The position numbers were made by a program, and so were the translations under genes. Below are positions 37,519-44,892 of a stretch of DNA of 49,646 bases, piece after piece. The notes under the pieces were generated by a model. The model searched no databases and was not told the DNA's origin. It saw only the letters and a list, made by a program, of their open reading frames with translations. The DNA is from a virus. Where the stretch lies: IMG/VR virus record IMGVR_UViG_3300044825_001194, positions 1-49,646 of that record. The stretch is one strand, 5' to 3'. The stretch's first letter is position 1; each line of letters begins with the position of its first letter.

Positions 37519-37526
37519 GTATTTAG
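37519..37526 (-). promoter_or_regulatory. Late promoter CTAAATAC (minus strand)
   Basis: Mirror copy of the plus-strand motif, 32 nt before the gp4 start at 37486. Confidence 0.6.
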
Positions 37527-38315
37527 ATGCCGGTCCCAGCAATTACTGACATTACAATGCGTAATGCCAAAGCATATTTTGGCAATATGGCAACGACCAA
37601 TTTATATCAGGTCTTTATTGGTGATGGGTGGCAAGGAACATTTAAATCTCAATTGTTGAATAAGGAAGGTGTAGATTTTAGTTCTTTTGGAACTACTTTA
37701 GGATTAATGTGTAGTGATGCTTCTCTTCCTTCATCAACCTATGCGACTGCTGAGGTTAAAGATAATTTTATGGGAGTAACTCAAGAGTTCGCTCATACTA
37801 GAATCTATACTGACATTGATTTTACTTTTTATATTGATCACGACTATCAGGTTTTAAAATTTTTTGAATTCTGGATGAACTTTGTTTCTGGGGGTGGACC
37901 AGCACAAACTGCGGAGTTAAATTCATTCAGAAGATTTAACTATCCAAAGTACTATAAAAACTCTCAAGTTTATATTAAAAAGTTTGAAAGAGACTATCTA
38001 CAGGGTGGAAAGTCAAGTATTAATTATCAATTTATTAATGCTTTCCCAAAGTCCATAACAAGTATTCCAGTAAGTTATGGTCCAACAGATTTAATGAAAA
38101 TTACCGTAACGATGAATTATGATCGTTACTTGTATAATACCGAAGTTTCAAACGCTTCATCAAAAGAAAATCAAGGAACTCAACAAACTACGGAAAAACC
38201 AGTTCCTCCGACTCCTCCACAACCAACGACAGCACCATCAAATAGAGAACTAACACCGACAGAAATTCGTCAAGGTGTAAGAAGAGACCCAACAACTGGA
38301 CGTTTAATACGCTGA
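37527..38315 (+). CDS. gp54-like baseplate tail-tube initiator
   Basis: The protein has 262 residues. It has a tube-like beta fold: NLYQVFIGDGWQGTFKSQLL, LGLMCSDASLPSSTYATAEV, TQEFAHTRIYTDIDFTFYID and ITVTMNYDRYLYNTEVSN. A disordered Pro/Thr-rich tail follows (about residues 210-250). Tail tube (gp19) and tube initiator (gp54) share this fold. Position beside gp48/gp53 and ahead of gp26 favours gp54, which sits on the baseplate to start tube growth. gp19 remains an alternative. Confidence 0.68.
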   Translation: MPVPAITDITMRNAKAYFGNMATTNLYQVFIGDGWQGTFKSQLLNKEGVDFSSFGTTLGLMCSDASLPSSTYATAEVKDNFMGVTQEFAHTRIYTDIDFTFYIDHDYQVLKFFEFWMNFVSGGGPAQTAELNSFRRFNYPKYYKNSQVYIKKFERDYLQGGKSSINYQFINAFPKSITSIPVSYGPTDLMKITVTMNYDRYLYNTEVSNASSKENQGTQQTTEKPVPPTPPQPTTAPSNRELTPTEIRQGVRRDPTTGRLIR

Positions 38316-38321
38316 TAAATA
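38314..38321 (+). promoter_or_regulatory. Late promoter motif GATAAATA
   Basis: The motif overlaps the stop of the gp54-like gene and lies 27 nt before the ATG at 38349. Confidence 0.5.
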
Positions 38322-38348
38322 ATCACAACTGAATTTCTATAGGTCATT

Positions 38349-39071
38349 ATGCCTTTACCAAAGATCTCTACGCCAACGTATGAGTTGGAATTGCCTTCTA
38401 CTGGAAAGAAAATTAGATACAGACCATTTCTAGTCAGAGAAGAAAAAATTCTAATTATGGCACTGGAATCTGAAGATACGAAGCAGATTTCAAATGCGAT
38501 TGTTCAAATTCTTTCCGACTGTATTGCTACAAAAACAGTAAAAGTTTCTGAACTTTCCACGTTTGATATTGAATATTTGTTTTTGAATGTTCGTGCCAAG
38601 TCTGTTGGTGAAACTGTTGAAGTGAATGTCACTTGTCCTGATGATGGTGAGACACAGGTTCAGATGGAACTCAACATTGATGACATTAAAGTTCAAAAAG
38701 ATCCAAATCACTCCAATATTATTAAATTGGATGAGAATCTTTCAATGAAACTTAAGTATCCATCACTGGAACAATTTGTTGAAAATAACTTTGAAGTTAA
38801 CGAGTCTGATTCAGATGTAAATAAGTCTTTGTCAATGATTATTTCTTGTATTGATATGGTTTATGATCAAGAAGAGTCTTGGAGTGCTGCTGATTGTAGC
38901 AAAAAAGAACTTGAAGAATTTGTGGAGCAAATGAATACAAAACAGTTTAAAGAAATTGAAAACTTCTTTGTGACGATGCCAAAACTATCTCACACAATCA
39001 AAGTCAAGAATCCAAATACTAAAGTTGAAAGTGAAGTTATCCTGGAGGGTCTGGCAAGTTTTTTCACCTGA
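38349..39071 (+). CDS. gp26: Baseplate hub assembly protein gp26
   Basis: The protein has 240 residues. It starts MPLPKISTPTYELELPSTGK and continues RYRPFLVREEKILIMALESE, the typical start of the T4 baseplate family containing gp26. EYLFLNVRAKSVGETVEVNV and a C-P-D segment follow. gp26 is a chaperone-like factor for hub assembly, not a major virion part, in T4. It is followed 2 nt later by the gp51-like gene. Confidence 0.85.
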   Translation: MPLPKISTPTYELELPSTGKKIRYRPFLVREEKILIMALESEDTKQISNAIVQILSDCIATKTVKVSELSTFDIEYLFLNVRAKSVGETVEVNVTCPDDGETQVQMELNIDDIKVQKDPNHSNIIKLDENLSMKLKYPSLEQFVENNFEVNESDSDVNKSLSMIISCIDMVYDQEESWSAADCSKKELEEFVEQMNTKQFKEIENFFVTMPKLSHTIKVKNPNTKVESEVILEGLASFFT

Positions 39072-39073
39072 GT

Positions 39074-39250
39074 ATGGCTCATACTAATCTTGAGTCATAC
39101 TACCAAACAAACTTTGCCCTCATGCAGCACCATAAATATTCATTGACTGAACTTGAAAATATGATGCCTTGGGAGCGTGAAGTTTATGTTGGATTGCTTC
39201 AAAATTACATAGAAGAAGAAAACTTAAAAGCACAACAGAGTGGAATTTAA
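39074..39250 (+). CDS. gp51-like baseplate hub assembly catalyst (58 aa)
   Basis: The protein starts MAHTNLESYYQTNFALMQHH and continues KYSLTELENMMPWEREVYVG, ending QQSGI. Small proteins of this kind, with a conserved MPWER motif, lie directly behind gp26 in cyanophages and are annotated as gp51. T4 gp51 is needed for hub formation. Its stop region overlaps the GTG start of the next gene by 11 nt. The name rests on position and motif. Confidence 0.65.
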   Translation: MAHTNLESYYQTNFALMQHHKYSLTELENMMPWEREVYVGLLQNYIEEENLKAQQSGI

Positions 39251-41126
39251 CAGTCCAATTTATAGAGCACCATCAGTACCAAAGATCAGTAGAAGAAATA
39301 TTTCTTCTTCGGTAATGACTGGTGCTCAAATTGCGTCCACTCCTAAACTTAAAAAATCCGTATTTAGTTTTGTAAAACCATCTGAAACTAGAGCAACATT
39401 AAAAACAGAATCTACACAACTAGAAGCATTAGTAGAGACAAATAGAATTCTCGTTGAGATTCAAAAGCAATTATCACTAGATTTTGCGAATAGAATTGTT
39501 GAGAAACGACAAGAACTTCGTGGTTACAAACAAAGAGTCAGTAGAGAAAGAGCATCAAAGAAAGAACAGGCAATTGAATCTATTGGTAAGTTTGGATCAA
39601 ATATTGTCAAAGCATTTGATAAAGTAGCGGCACCAGCGAAAGGAATCTTCCAAAGAATATTAGATTTCTTTAGTATTATTGTTACTGGATTAGTTGTCAA
39701 TAATGCATTTAACTGGATTTCTAAAAAAGAAAATAGAGAAAAATTAGCAAAGTTTTTTGGATTTCTAGCAAATCACTGGAAAGAATTACTCGTAGTTTTT
39801 GGAACTTATAAACTTTTAAGATTAGTTCTTAAGATTAGAAAAATCTTAGATCTATTTAAAAGAAGACCACCTAGACCTCCTGGTGGTGGAGGAAGAGGTG
39901 GTGGTGGACCATCTGGTGGTGGCGGTCCTACTGGTGGTGGATGTGGTCCTGTCTTTAGTTGTATCGCTGGTATTGGTGGAGCGACAGCAGAATTATTAGC
40001 ACAACAATTAAAGAAAACAAGAACTTTTAGACCTCTATTTGCTCCACCAGTAGTAAGACCTCCTACCATTACACCACCGACTCCAACTGGACAACCAACA
40101 CAACAACCAACACAAAAACCACAAGGTAAACCTTGGTGGCAGAGTGGTTTGGATATTGTTGATATAGCAGCAGATATTGCCACTATAGTAGCAATTATTG
40201 CTTTACTTATACCAGCTCTTCCTGGAGATGAACCTGTAGCTATACCTCTTATTGGAAGACTGGCAGCAAAGTATGGAATTAAAACTGGTATAGGGCGAGG
40301 CGTAACGGCAGCAGCAAAAAATCCAATATCTAAAAAATCAGTCGGAACCACATCAGGACAATTTACTAATACTACCAGAATTCAATTAACAAAAATAGCT
40401 AAAAATAACCCAGATGATTTAATTCAATACTTGAATAGTAGTGATAAAACCGCCAGAGACATAGCAAGACAATTATGGCAAAAAAGTGGTAGAGAATTGC
40501 CACAAGGTTTTGTGCTTAAGTCTACTGGAGGGACAATTCCTGGATTCTCTTTAGGTGGAACGGTCGGCGGCACAGGACCAGGAAATGTTGATAGTGTTCC
40601 AGTAAAACTATCTCCTGGTGAAGAAGTTATTCGTACATCGGCAGCAAACTTATTCAGACCTCTTCTAAAGGACATCAATAACAATGCTGGCAGAATGTGG
40701 TTATCATTTAGTGCAGCAGTGAAGCAACTTGTCTCATCAAATGAGACAATGAGATATTCATTAAATGAATTAAGCAATAATTTACAACTTTTCAAGCAAC
40801 AATTAGATCAATTTGTCAATAAAGAAAAAGACAAAAAGTTAAAAGGTGGACAAGGTGGTGGAACTTTTATACCCAAAGAAGTATCACCGAATCAAGCAGT
40901 TACAAATATTGTGATGCCAAGATCTGTCTCTAGATCTGATCTAAAGGCGACTAGAAGAGCACCAGCAAAAATGATTGTTCCCATAAATCTTCCAGAAGAA
41001 ACAATCGTGGGCAATATGCCAGCGATAGATGGTGGAGTTGCTACTGAAGAACCATATAGGGACAGTATTAATATGTCAAATCCTTGGCGTAAAATTTCTA
41101 CCGAAATGTACGGTATTTTTGTATAA
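39240..41126 (+). CDS. Candidate tail tape-measure protein (gp29-like role)
   Basis: The protein has 628 residues from a GTG that overlaps the gp51-like gene. Residues 55-115 are a charged coiled coil. A hydrophobic segment near 138-160 (ILDFFSIIVTGLVVNNAFNW) and another near 305-327 look membrane-active. Gly/Pro-rich linkers lie at 209-300. GGTVGGTGPGNVDSVPVKLS and PGEEVIRTSAA (about 440-470) form a motif common in phage tape-measure proteins. These set tail length and reach the host membrane. The family link to T4 gp29 is inferred from role and position. Confidence 0.6.
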   Translation: MEFNSPIYRAPSVPKISRRNISSSVMTGAQIASTPKLKKSVFSFVKPSETRATLKTESTQLEALVETNRILVEIQKQLSLDFANRIVEKRQELRGYKQRVSRERASKKEQAIESIGKFGSNIVKAFDKVAAPAKGIFQRILDFFSIIVTGLVVNNAFNWISKKENREKLAKFFGFLANHWKELLVVFGTYKLLRLVLKIRKILDLFKRRPPRPPGGGGRGGGGPSGGGGPTGGGCGPVFSCIAGIGGATAELLAQQLKKTRTFRPLFAPPVVRPPTITPPTPTGQPTQQPTQKPQGKPWWQSGLDIVDIAADIATIVAIIALLIPALPGDEPVAIPLIGRLAAKYGIKTGIGRGVTAAAKNPISKKSVGTTSGQFTNTTRIQLTKIAKNNPDDLIQYLNSSDKTARDIARQLWQKSGRELPQGFVLKSTGGTIPGFSLGGTVGGTGPGNVDSVPVKLSPGEEVIRTSAANLFRPLLKDINNNAGRMWLSFSAAVKQLVSSNETMRYSLNELSNNLQLFKQQLDQFVNKEKDKKLKGGQGGGTFIPKEVSPNQAVTNIVMPRSVSRSDLKATRRAPAKMIVPINLPEETIVGNMPAIDGGVATEEPYRDSINMSNPWRKISTEMYGIFV

Positions 41127-41129
41127 GGT

Positions 41130-42794
41130 ATGGAACAAATACAAGTACAAAAATTAAAGATTAACGCGACAAATATAAAAAATTCTCTTGTGAGTTATAA
41201 TAAGCAACTCATCAAGTTAAGAAAAGACGAAGCTAGATTTTTATTTACAGAGACAGAAAGACAACAAGCAGAACAAAAAGAAAACAAGATAGAAAGAGGA
41301 TCCATATCAAAATCTGTAGAATCAATCAAATCAAAAATTCTTTCTGGTCCCCTAGGATTTTTTGATAAGGTAAAAGAGTTTTTTGGAATTGTATTACTTG
41401 GATTACTAATAAACAATCTACCAAAGATTATAGAAAGTCTAAAGAAATTTTTCTCTGAAAATAAGTGGATCATTGATGCCACCAAGTTTACATTGAAAAT
41501 TATTGGTGATGGTATAATGGGAATCATATGGTTAGTTGACAAATATCCAAAAGCAGTAATGCAAAATATTGATAAAGAAAGAGAAAAATTAAAAACAGAG
41601 GTGGATAAGTTAGTAAATGTCGCTGATGGTGTTTATAATTTTTGGAATAATCTTTTTGGATTTAATAATCCCCAACAAACTTCAAGCACAGCATCACCTC
41701 AGTCACAACCCAGTGGACCATCTTCCACACTACCTTCACCTACTGTTGTTGGATCAATACCAGTTACAAAACCTTCAACTAACACAACACCACAAACAGG
41801 AACTCCTTCTAGAAATACACCAGTTCAAAAATTTGCCAAAGGTGGTACAGTCAAACCTCAGGCGACAAAAACAACAGTTGCTGGTGGATTTAGAGGCACA
41901 ACTCCATCGCCATTAGGTAGAAGAGCGATTGAAAGTGTTGATTCGTTTGAGGGGTTCAATCAAGTTGCTTCTGGCGTCAAACTTAACTCTATTTTGCTTG
42001 GTGAAAAAGATGGAGTTAATGATACTTTTTCTAGAGTGAATGAAAGTTTCCGACAGTTTTTAGATTTATTCGCCAATGCCGAAAAAGGAAAGCCATTTCC
42101 GACTCCAACTCCTCCAGGAACACCAAGAGTTGATGATCCATTTTCATCACCAACTGCTATTAAACTTGATCCATCTGACGTAATTGGAACAGTTGGATAT
42201 ACTGGAAGAGTGATTCCTGCTGGACCTGGGGGATCACACATACACATTGAAGATTATAGCACTCCAGGTGGCGGGATTCCAACAAGTGTAAAATCTAATA
42301 TTTTGGTTAATGGTAAACCAATGACATCGGCACTAAGATTTAGTTCTGGAATTGGTATGAGAGAAGGTAAATTACACGCAGGTGAAGACTATGCTGGTAA
42401 TCCTGGACAATCTATTACTCTTACTGGTGGATTAAAATTTGTAAGATTTGTCCCCCAAGGGTCCGATTCTTCTTTTGCTGGATATGGTAATGTTGTTGTT
42501 ATACAGGATGCGAATGGTAAAAAGTATTTCCTTGGACACTTAAATTCTGGTCCAACTCCAGAATTGATTAAAAAAATTAAAGATCAACAAAAGAAAGTAG
42601 ATGTTGTTGCTCCAGCAGTGAGAGGACTTGTTGATCAATTATTAAGACCAGAATATCGTGAATCAGAACCAGAAGTTTCTTTCGTCTTTACCAGAACAAG
42701 AACCAAAGTGATGCCATTTCCCGTCATAAAAGAGGTAAATAAGACTATAGCATCTAACAATAATTATTCAGAATCATCAGCACTCTGGGGATAA
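41130..42794 (+). CDS. Hub/tape-measure-associated protein with circularly permuted M23-like domain
   Basis: The protein has 554 residues. An N-terminal coiled coil (to about 70) and hydrophobic FFDKVKEFFGIVLLGLLINN (77-96) resemble the N-terminal third of the previous gene. A Pro/Ser/Thr linker spans 180-260. The C-terminal part has M23 peptidase zinc motifs. First, GTVGYTGR ... SHIHIED gives H370-x-H372. Then LHAGEDYAG gives H416-x3-D420, and GKKYFLGHLNSG gives H470. In ordinary M23 enzymes the HxH motif comes last, so the order here is permuted. It would cut peptidoglycan peptides during injection, if active. Confidence 0.68.
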   Translation: MEQIQVQKLKINATNIKNSLVSYNKQLIKLRKDEARFLFTETERQQAEQKENKIERGSISKSVESIKSKILSGPLGFFDKVKEFFGIVLLGLLINNLPKIIESLKKFFSENKWIIDATKFTLKIIGDGIMGIIWLVDKYPKAVMQNIDKEREKLKTEVDKLVNVADGVYNFWNNLFGFNNPQQTSSTASPQSQPSGPSSTLPSPTVVGSIPVTKPSTNTTPQTGTPSRNTPVQKFAKGGTVKPQATKTTVAGGFRGTTPSPLGRRAIESVDSFEGFNQVASGVKLNSILLGEKDGVNDTFSRVNESFRQFLDLFANAEKGKPFPTPTPPGTPRVDDPFSSPTAIKLDPSDVIGTVGYTGRVIPAGPGGSHIHIEDYSTPGGGIPTSVKSNILVNGKPMTSALRFSSGIGMREGKLHAGEDYAGNPGQSITLTGGLKFVRFVPQGSDSSFAGYGNVVVIQDANGKKYFLGHLNSGPTPELIKKIKDQQKKVDVVAPAVRGLVDQLLRPEYRESEPEVSFVFTRTRTKVMPFPVIKEVNKTIASNNNYSESSALWG

Positions 42795-42799
42795 AGTAA

Positions 42800-44107
42800 A
42801 TGTCAAGATCAGCATCAGCATCATCACTATATGAATCTTTATACATTGAGAAGAATGGTGTCAAAGTAGATCTATCTGGAAAAACAATCAATTTTTCATA
42901 TTATGAGAGTTTATTATCTCCTATCATCACAGCAAGTATGGTGATTGTTGATACTGGATCATCTCTTCAGGCATCAAAAGAGCAGGATTCTTCTGAGCGA
43001 ACAGGAACAATTGTAAGTTCATTACCAATCGTAGGAAATGAAGCGGTTTCTTTTAAAATTAAATCAAAATTAGGAACACTTAATTTTGAAAGAACTCCAC
43101 TATATGTTAACGGTGCTCCTGTAGCAAAACAAGAGGGTAGCAGAGAAGTTGTCGCAATTAATCTTATATCTAAAGCTGCTAAAGACAATGAAACTTCTAT
43201 TGTGAATAAAAAATATAAGGGAAATATTGCTGACAGTGTATTTAAAATATTGACTGAGATTTTGAAAGTTCCATCAAATAGAATTTTTATTGATCCTACT
43301 TTTAAAAATTACAACTTCTTTGGTGGAAATAAAGATCCATTTACTGTATTGATTAGTTTAGCATCCAAGTCTATTCCAAATGATAACAGTGATCCTGGAT
43401 ATTTCATTTATGAAAATCAAAATGGAATAAACTTTAAGTCCATAAGCAAGTTAATATCTGCGGAACCAGTAAATAAAAATAACCCATACAAAAAGTTCTC
43501 TGTTTTAAGAAAAGATGATGAGGAAAATGATTATAAAATTTTATCTATGTCCCAGTCTAGAAATCAAAGTTTATTGAATGTTTTGAGAAGTGGTGTTTAC
43601 TCCTCAAGAAATATATTTTTCAATCCAAGAACGTTTGAATATAAAGAAGTCATTGTAAAATTGGGTGAAAAAGGACTTAAAGCACATCTTGGAAAAGATG
43701 TACAGGTCCCTCAAGAATTTGGCAATTATCATAGAACTCATTTTCATATTTTAGACATTGGTTGTTTAGAAGATGGCATTGACATTGAAACTAACAATAG
43801 TCCAGAATTATGGCAGGCATTATCAACTGTAAGATACAATTTACTGTTTACTCAAGTATTAAATATTACAGTCCCCTGTAATCCAAATTTAAAAGCTGGT
43901 GATGTAATTGAGTGTTTATTTGAAAAAAGAACCACAGATAATAGAAATCTAGGAGCATATGATGATCAGCAAAGTGGTAGATATTTGATCCTAGATCTGA
44001 GTCACAATTTTGATCCGACTCGTTCTTTTACTTCCTTAACATTAGTTAGAGATACTTATGGTAGATATAGTAAAAATAGCAAATCTAGAGGAGGTCTTGT
44101 AGGATGA
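42800..44107 (+). CDS. Baseplate hub protein, gp27/gpD-like
   Basis: The protein has 435 residues. It has the general layout of hub proteins: a first tube-like barrel (VDLSGKTINFSYYESLLSPI), a middle domain (NIADSVFKILTEILKVPSNR), then a second barrel region with VPCNPNLKAGDVIECLFEKR and GRYLILDLSHNFDPTRSFTS. T4 gp27 (391 residues) forms the trimeric hub under the tube and carries gp5. The next gene supplies a gp5-type OB domain, supporting this call. ATGA overlap with it. Confidence 0.68.
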   Translation: MSRSASASSLYESLYIEKNGVKVDLSGKTINFSYYESLLSPIITASMVIVDTGSSLQASKEQDSSERTGTIVSSLPIVGNEAVSFKIKSKLGTLNFERTPLYVNGAPVAKQEGSREVVAINLISKAAKDNETSIVNKKYKGNIADSVFKILTEILKVPSNRIFIDPTFKNYNFFGGNKDPFTVLISLASKSIPNDNSDPGYFIYENQNGINFKSISKLISAEPVNKNNPYKKFSVLRKDDEENDYKILSMSQSRNQSLLNVLRSGVYSSRNIFFNPRTFEYKEVIVKLGEKGLKAHLGKDVQVPQEFGNYHRTHFHILDIGCLEDGIDIETNNSPELWQALSTVRYNLLFTQVLNITVPCNPNLKAGDVIECLFEKRTTDNRNLGAYDDQQSGRYLILDLSHNFDPTRSFTSLTLVRDTYGRYSKNSKSRGGLVG

Positions 44108-44862
44108 CGGCAAATATTGGATTTGCTGGAATTAACTATCAGTGGTTTATTGGGCAAGTTCCACCAAATCAAACTCTAGATAAAACTGATCCCGATGGTT
44201 GGGGAGATAGAGTTAAAGTAAGAATTGTAGGTATTCACGATAAGTCTGGAACTGTAACTCCAAACGATCAATTACCTTGGGCAATTGTGGAGAGACCAAC
44301 AACTCAAGGAAACGCAAGTCGTGGATCAACAGGTCTTACTGGTGGAGAATGGGTAAGAGGATACTTTTTAGATCCTTTCAATCAAGTTCCAGTCATTACT
44401 GCTGTTCTAGGCAGAGGAACTTATGAGAACAATATTTCATTAGAAGAAGTAAAAACCCAAAAGTCAACAGAATTTAAAAACATCACAAGATATAATGCCT
44501 CTCAACCTCATAGTGGTCAAGTAATTGGTAGTGATAAGCCAACCGAAGCAGCGCAACCAACAAAACAAGATTTTGATAGGGCAAAAGAAATACCAAAAGA
44601 TCAGAAAGATATTCAAAATAATAAAGAAAAAATATCATCAACACCAACAACAACCTCAACTGGAATACCAAGTGAACCAACAGTTAGACAAACCGCAGAT
44701 GGTAAGTGGGAAGTTACGACTTATAAAAATGTAGATGGAGAACGAGAAGGATTTACTAGAGTTACAAATGAACCACCATCACAATCTGTAATTAATGCTG
44801 CTAGATTTGAACAATCCCAATATTACCAAAACGAGACAAATAGATTAAGTGTCACTCAATAA
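44104..44862 (+). CDS. gp5-like hub protein, OB-fold only
   Basis: The protein has 252 residues. Residues 1-120 fit the OB domain of gp5/VgrG spikes: WGDRVKVRIVGIHDKSGTV, PNDQLPWAIVERPTTQG, GGEWVRGYFLDPFNQVPVIT and AVLGRG. The rest is a low-complexity charged/Thr-rich tail. Neither the T4-type lysozyme domain nor the triple beta-helix of gp5 is present. Those functions seem to be carried by neighbours: wall-active domains at 41130 and 44893, beta-helix at 47301. Confidence 0.72.
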   Translation: MTANIGFAGINYQWFIGQVPPNQTLDKTDPDGWGDRVKVRIVGIHDKSGTVTPNDQLPWAIVERPTTQGNASRGSTGLTGGEWVRGYFLDPFNQVPVITAVLGRGTYENNISLEEVKTQKSTEFKNITRYNASQPHSGQVIGSDKPTEAAQPTKQDFDRAKEIPKDQKDIQNNKEKISSTPTTTSTGIPSEPTVRQTADGKWEVTTYKNVDGEREGFTRVTNEPPSQSVINAARFEQSQYYQNETNRLSVTQ

Positions 44863-44868
44863 TAAATA
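44861..44868 (+). promoter_or_regulatory. Late promoter motif AATAAATA
   Basis: The motif overlaps the stop of the OB-fold gene and lies 24 nt before the ATG at 44893, which has AAGGAGG. Confidence 0.55.
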
Positions 44869-44892
44869 TCAGAACAAGGAGGTAAGTTTATA

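Larger units (their letters stand above)
37484..37529. repeat. 11-bp inverted repeat forming divergent late promoters
   Basis: CATCTAAATAC (37484-37494) and GTATTTAGATG (37519-37529) are exact reverse complements. Each arm contains a start codon (gp4 on minus, gp54-like on plus) and a CTAAATAC late motif that points toward the gene at the other arm. Both promoters thus transcribe across each other. Confidence 0.75.

Noticed and set aside
39806-40351. 181-codon minus-strand open frame opposite the tape-measure candidate
   Set aside because: Pro/Gly-rich complement of a low-complexity linker, with no start signals.
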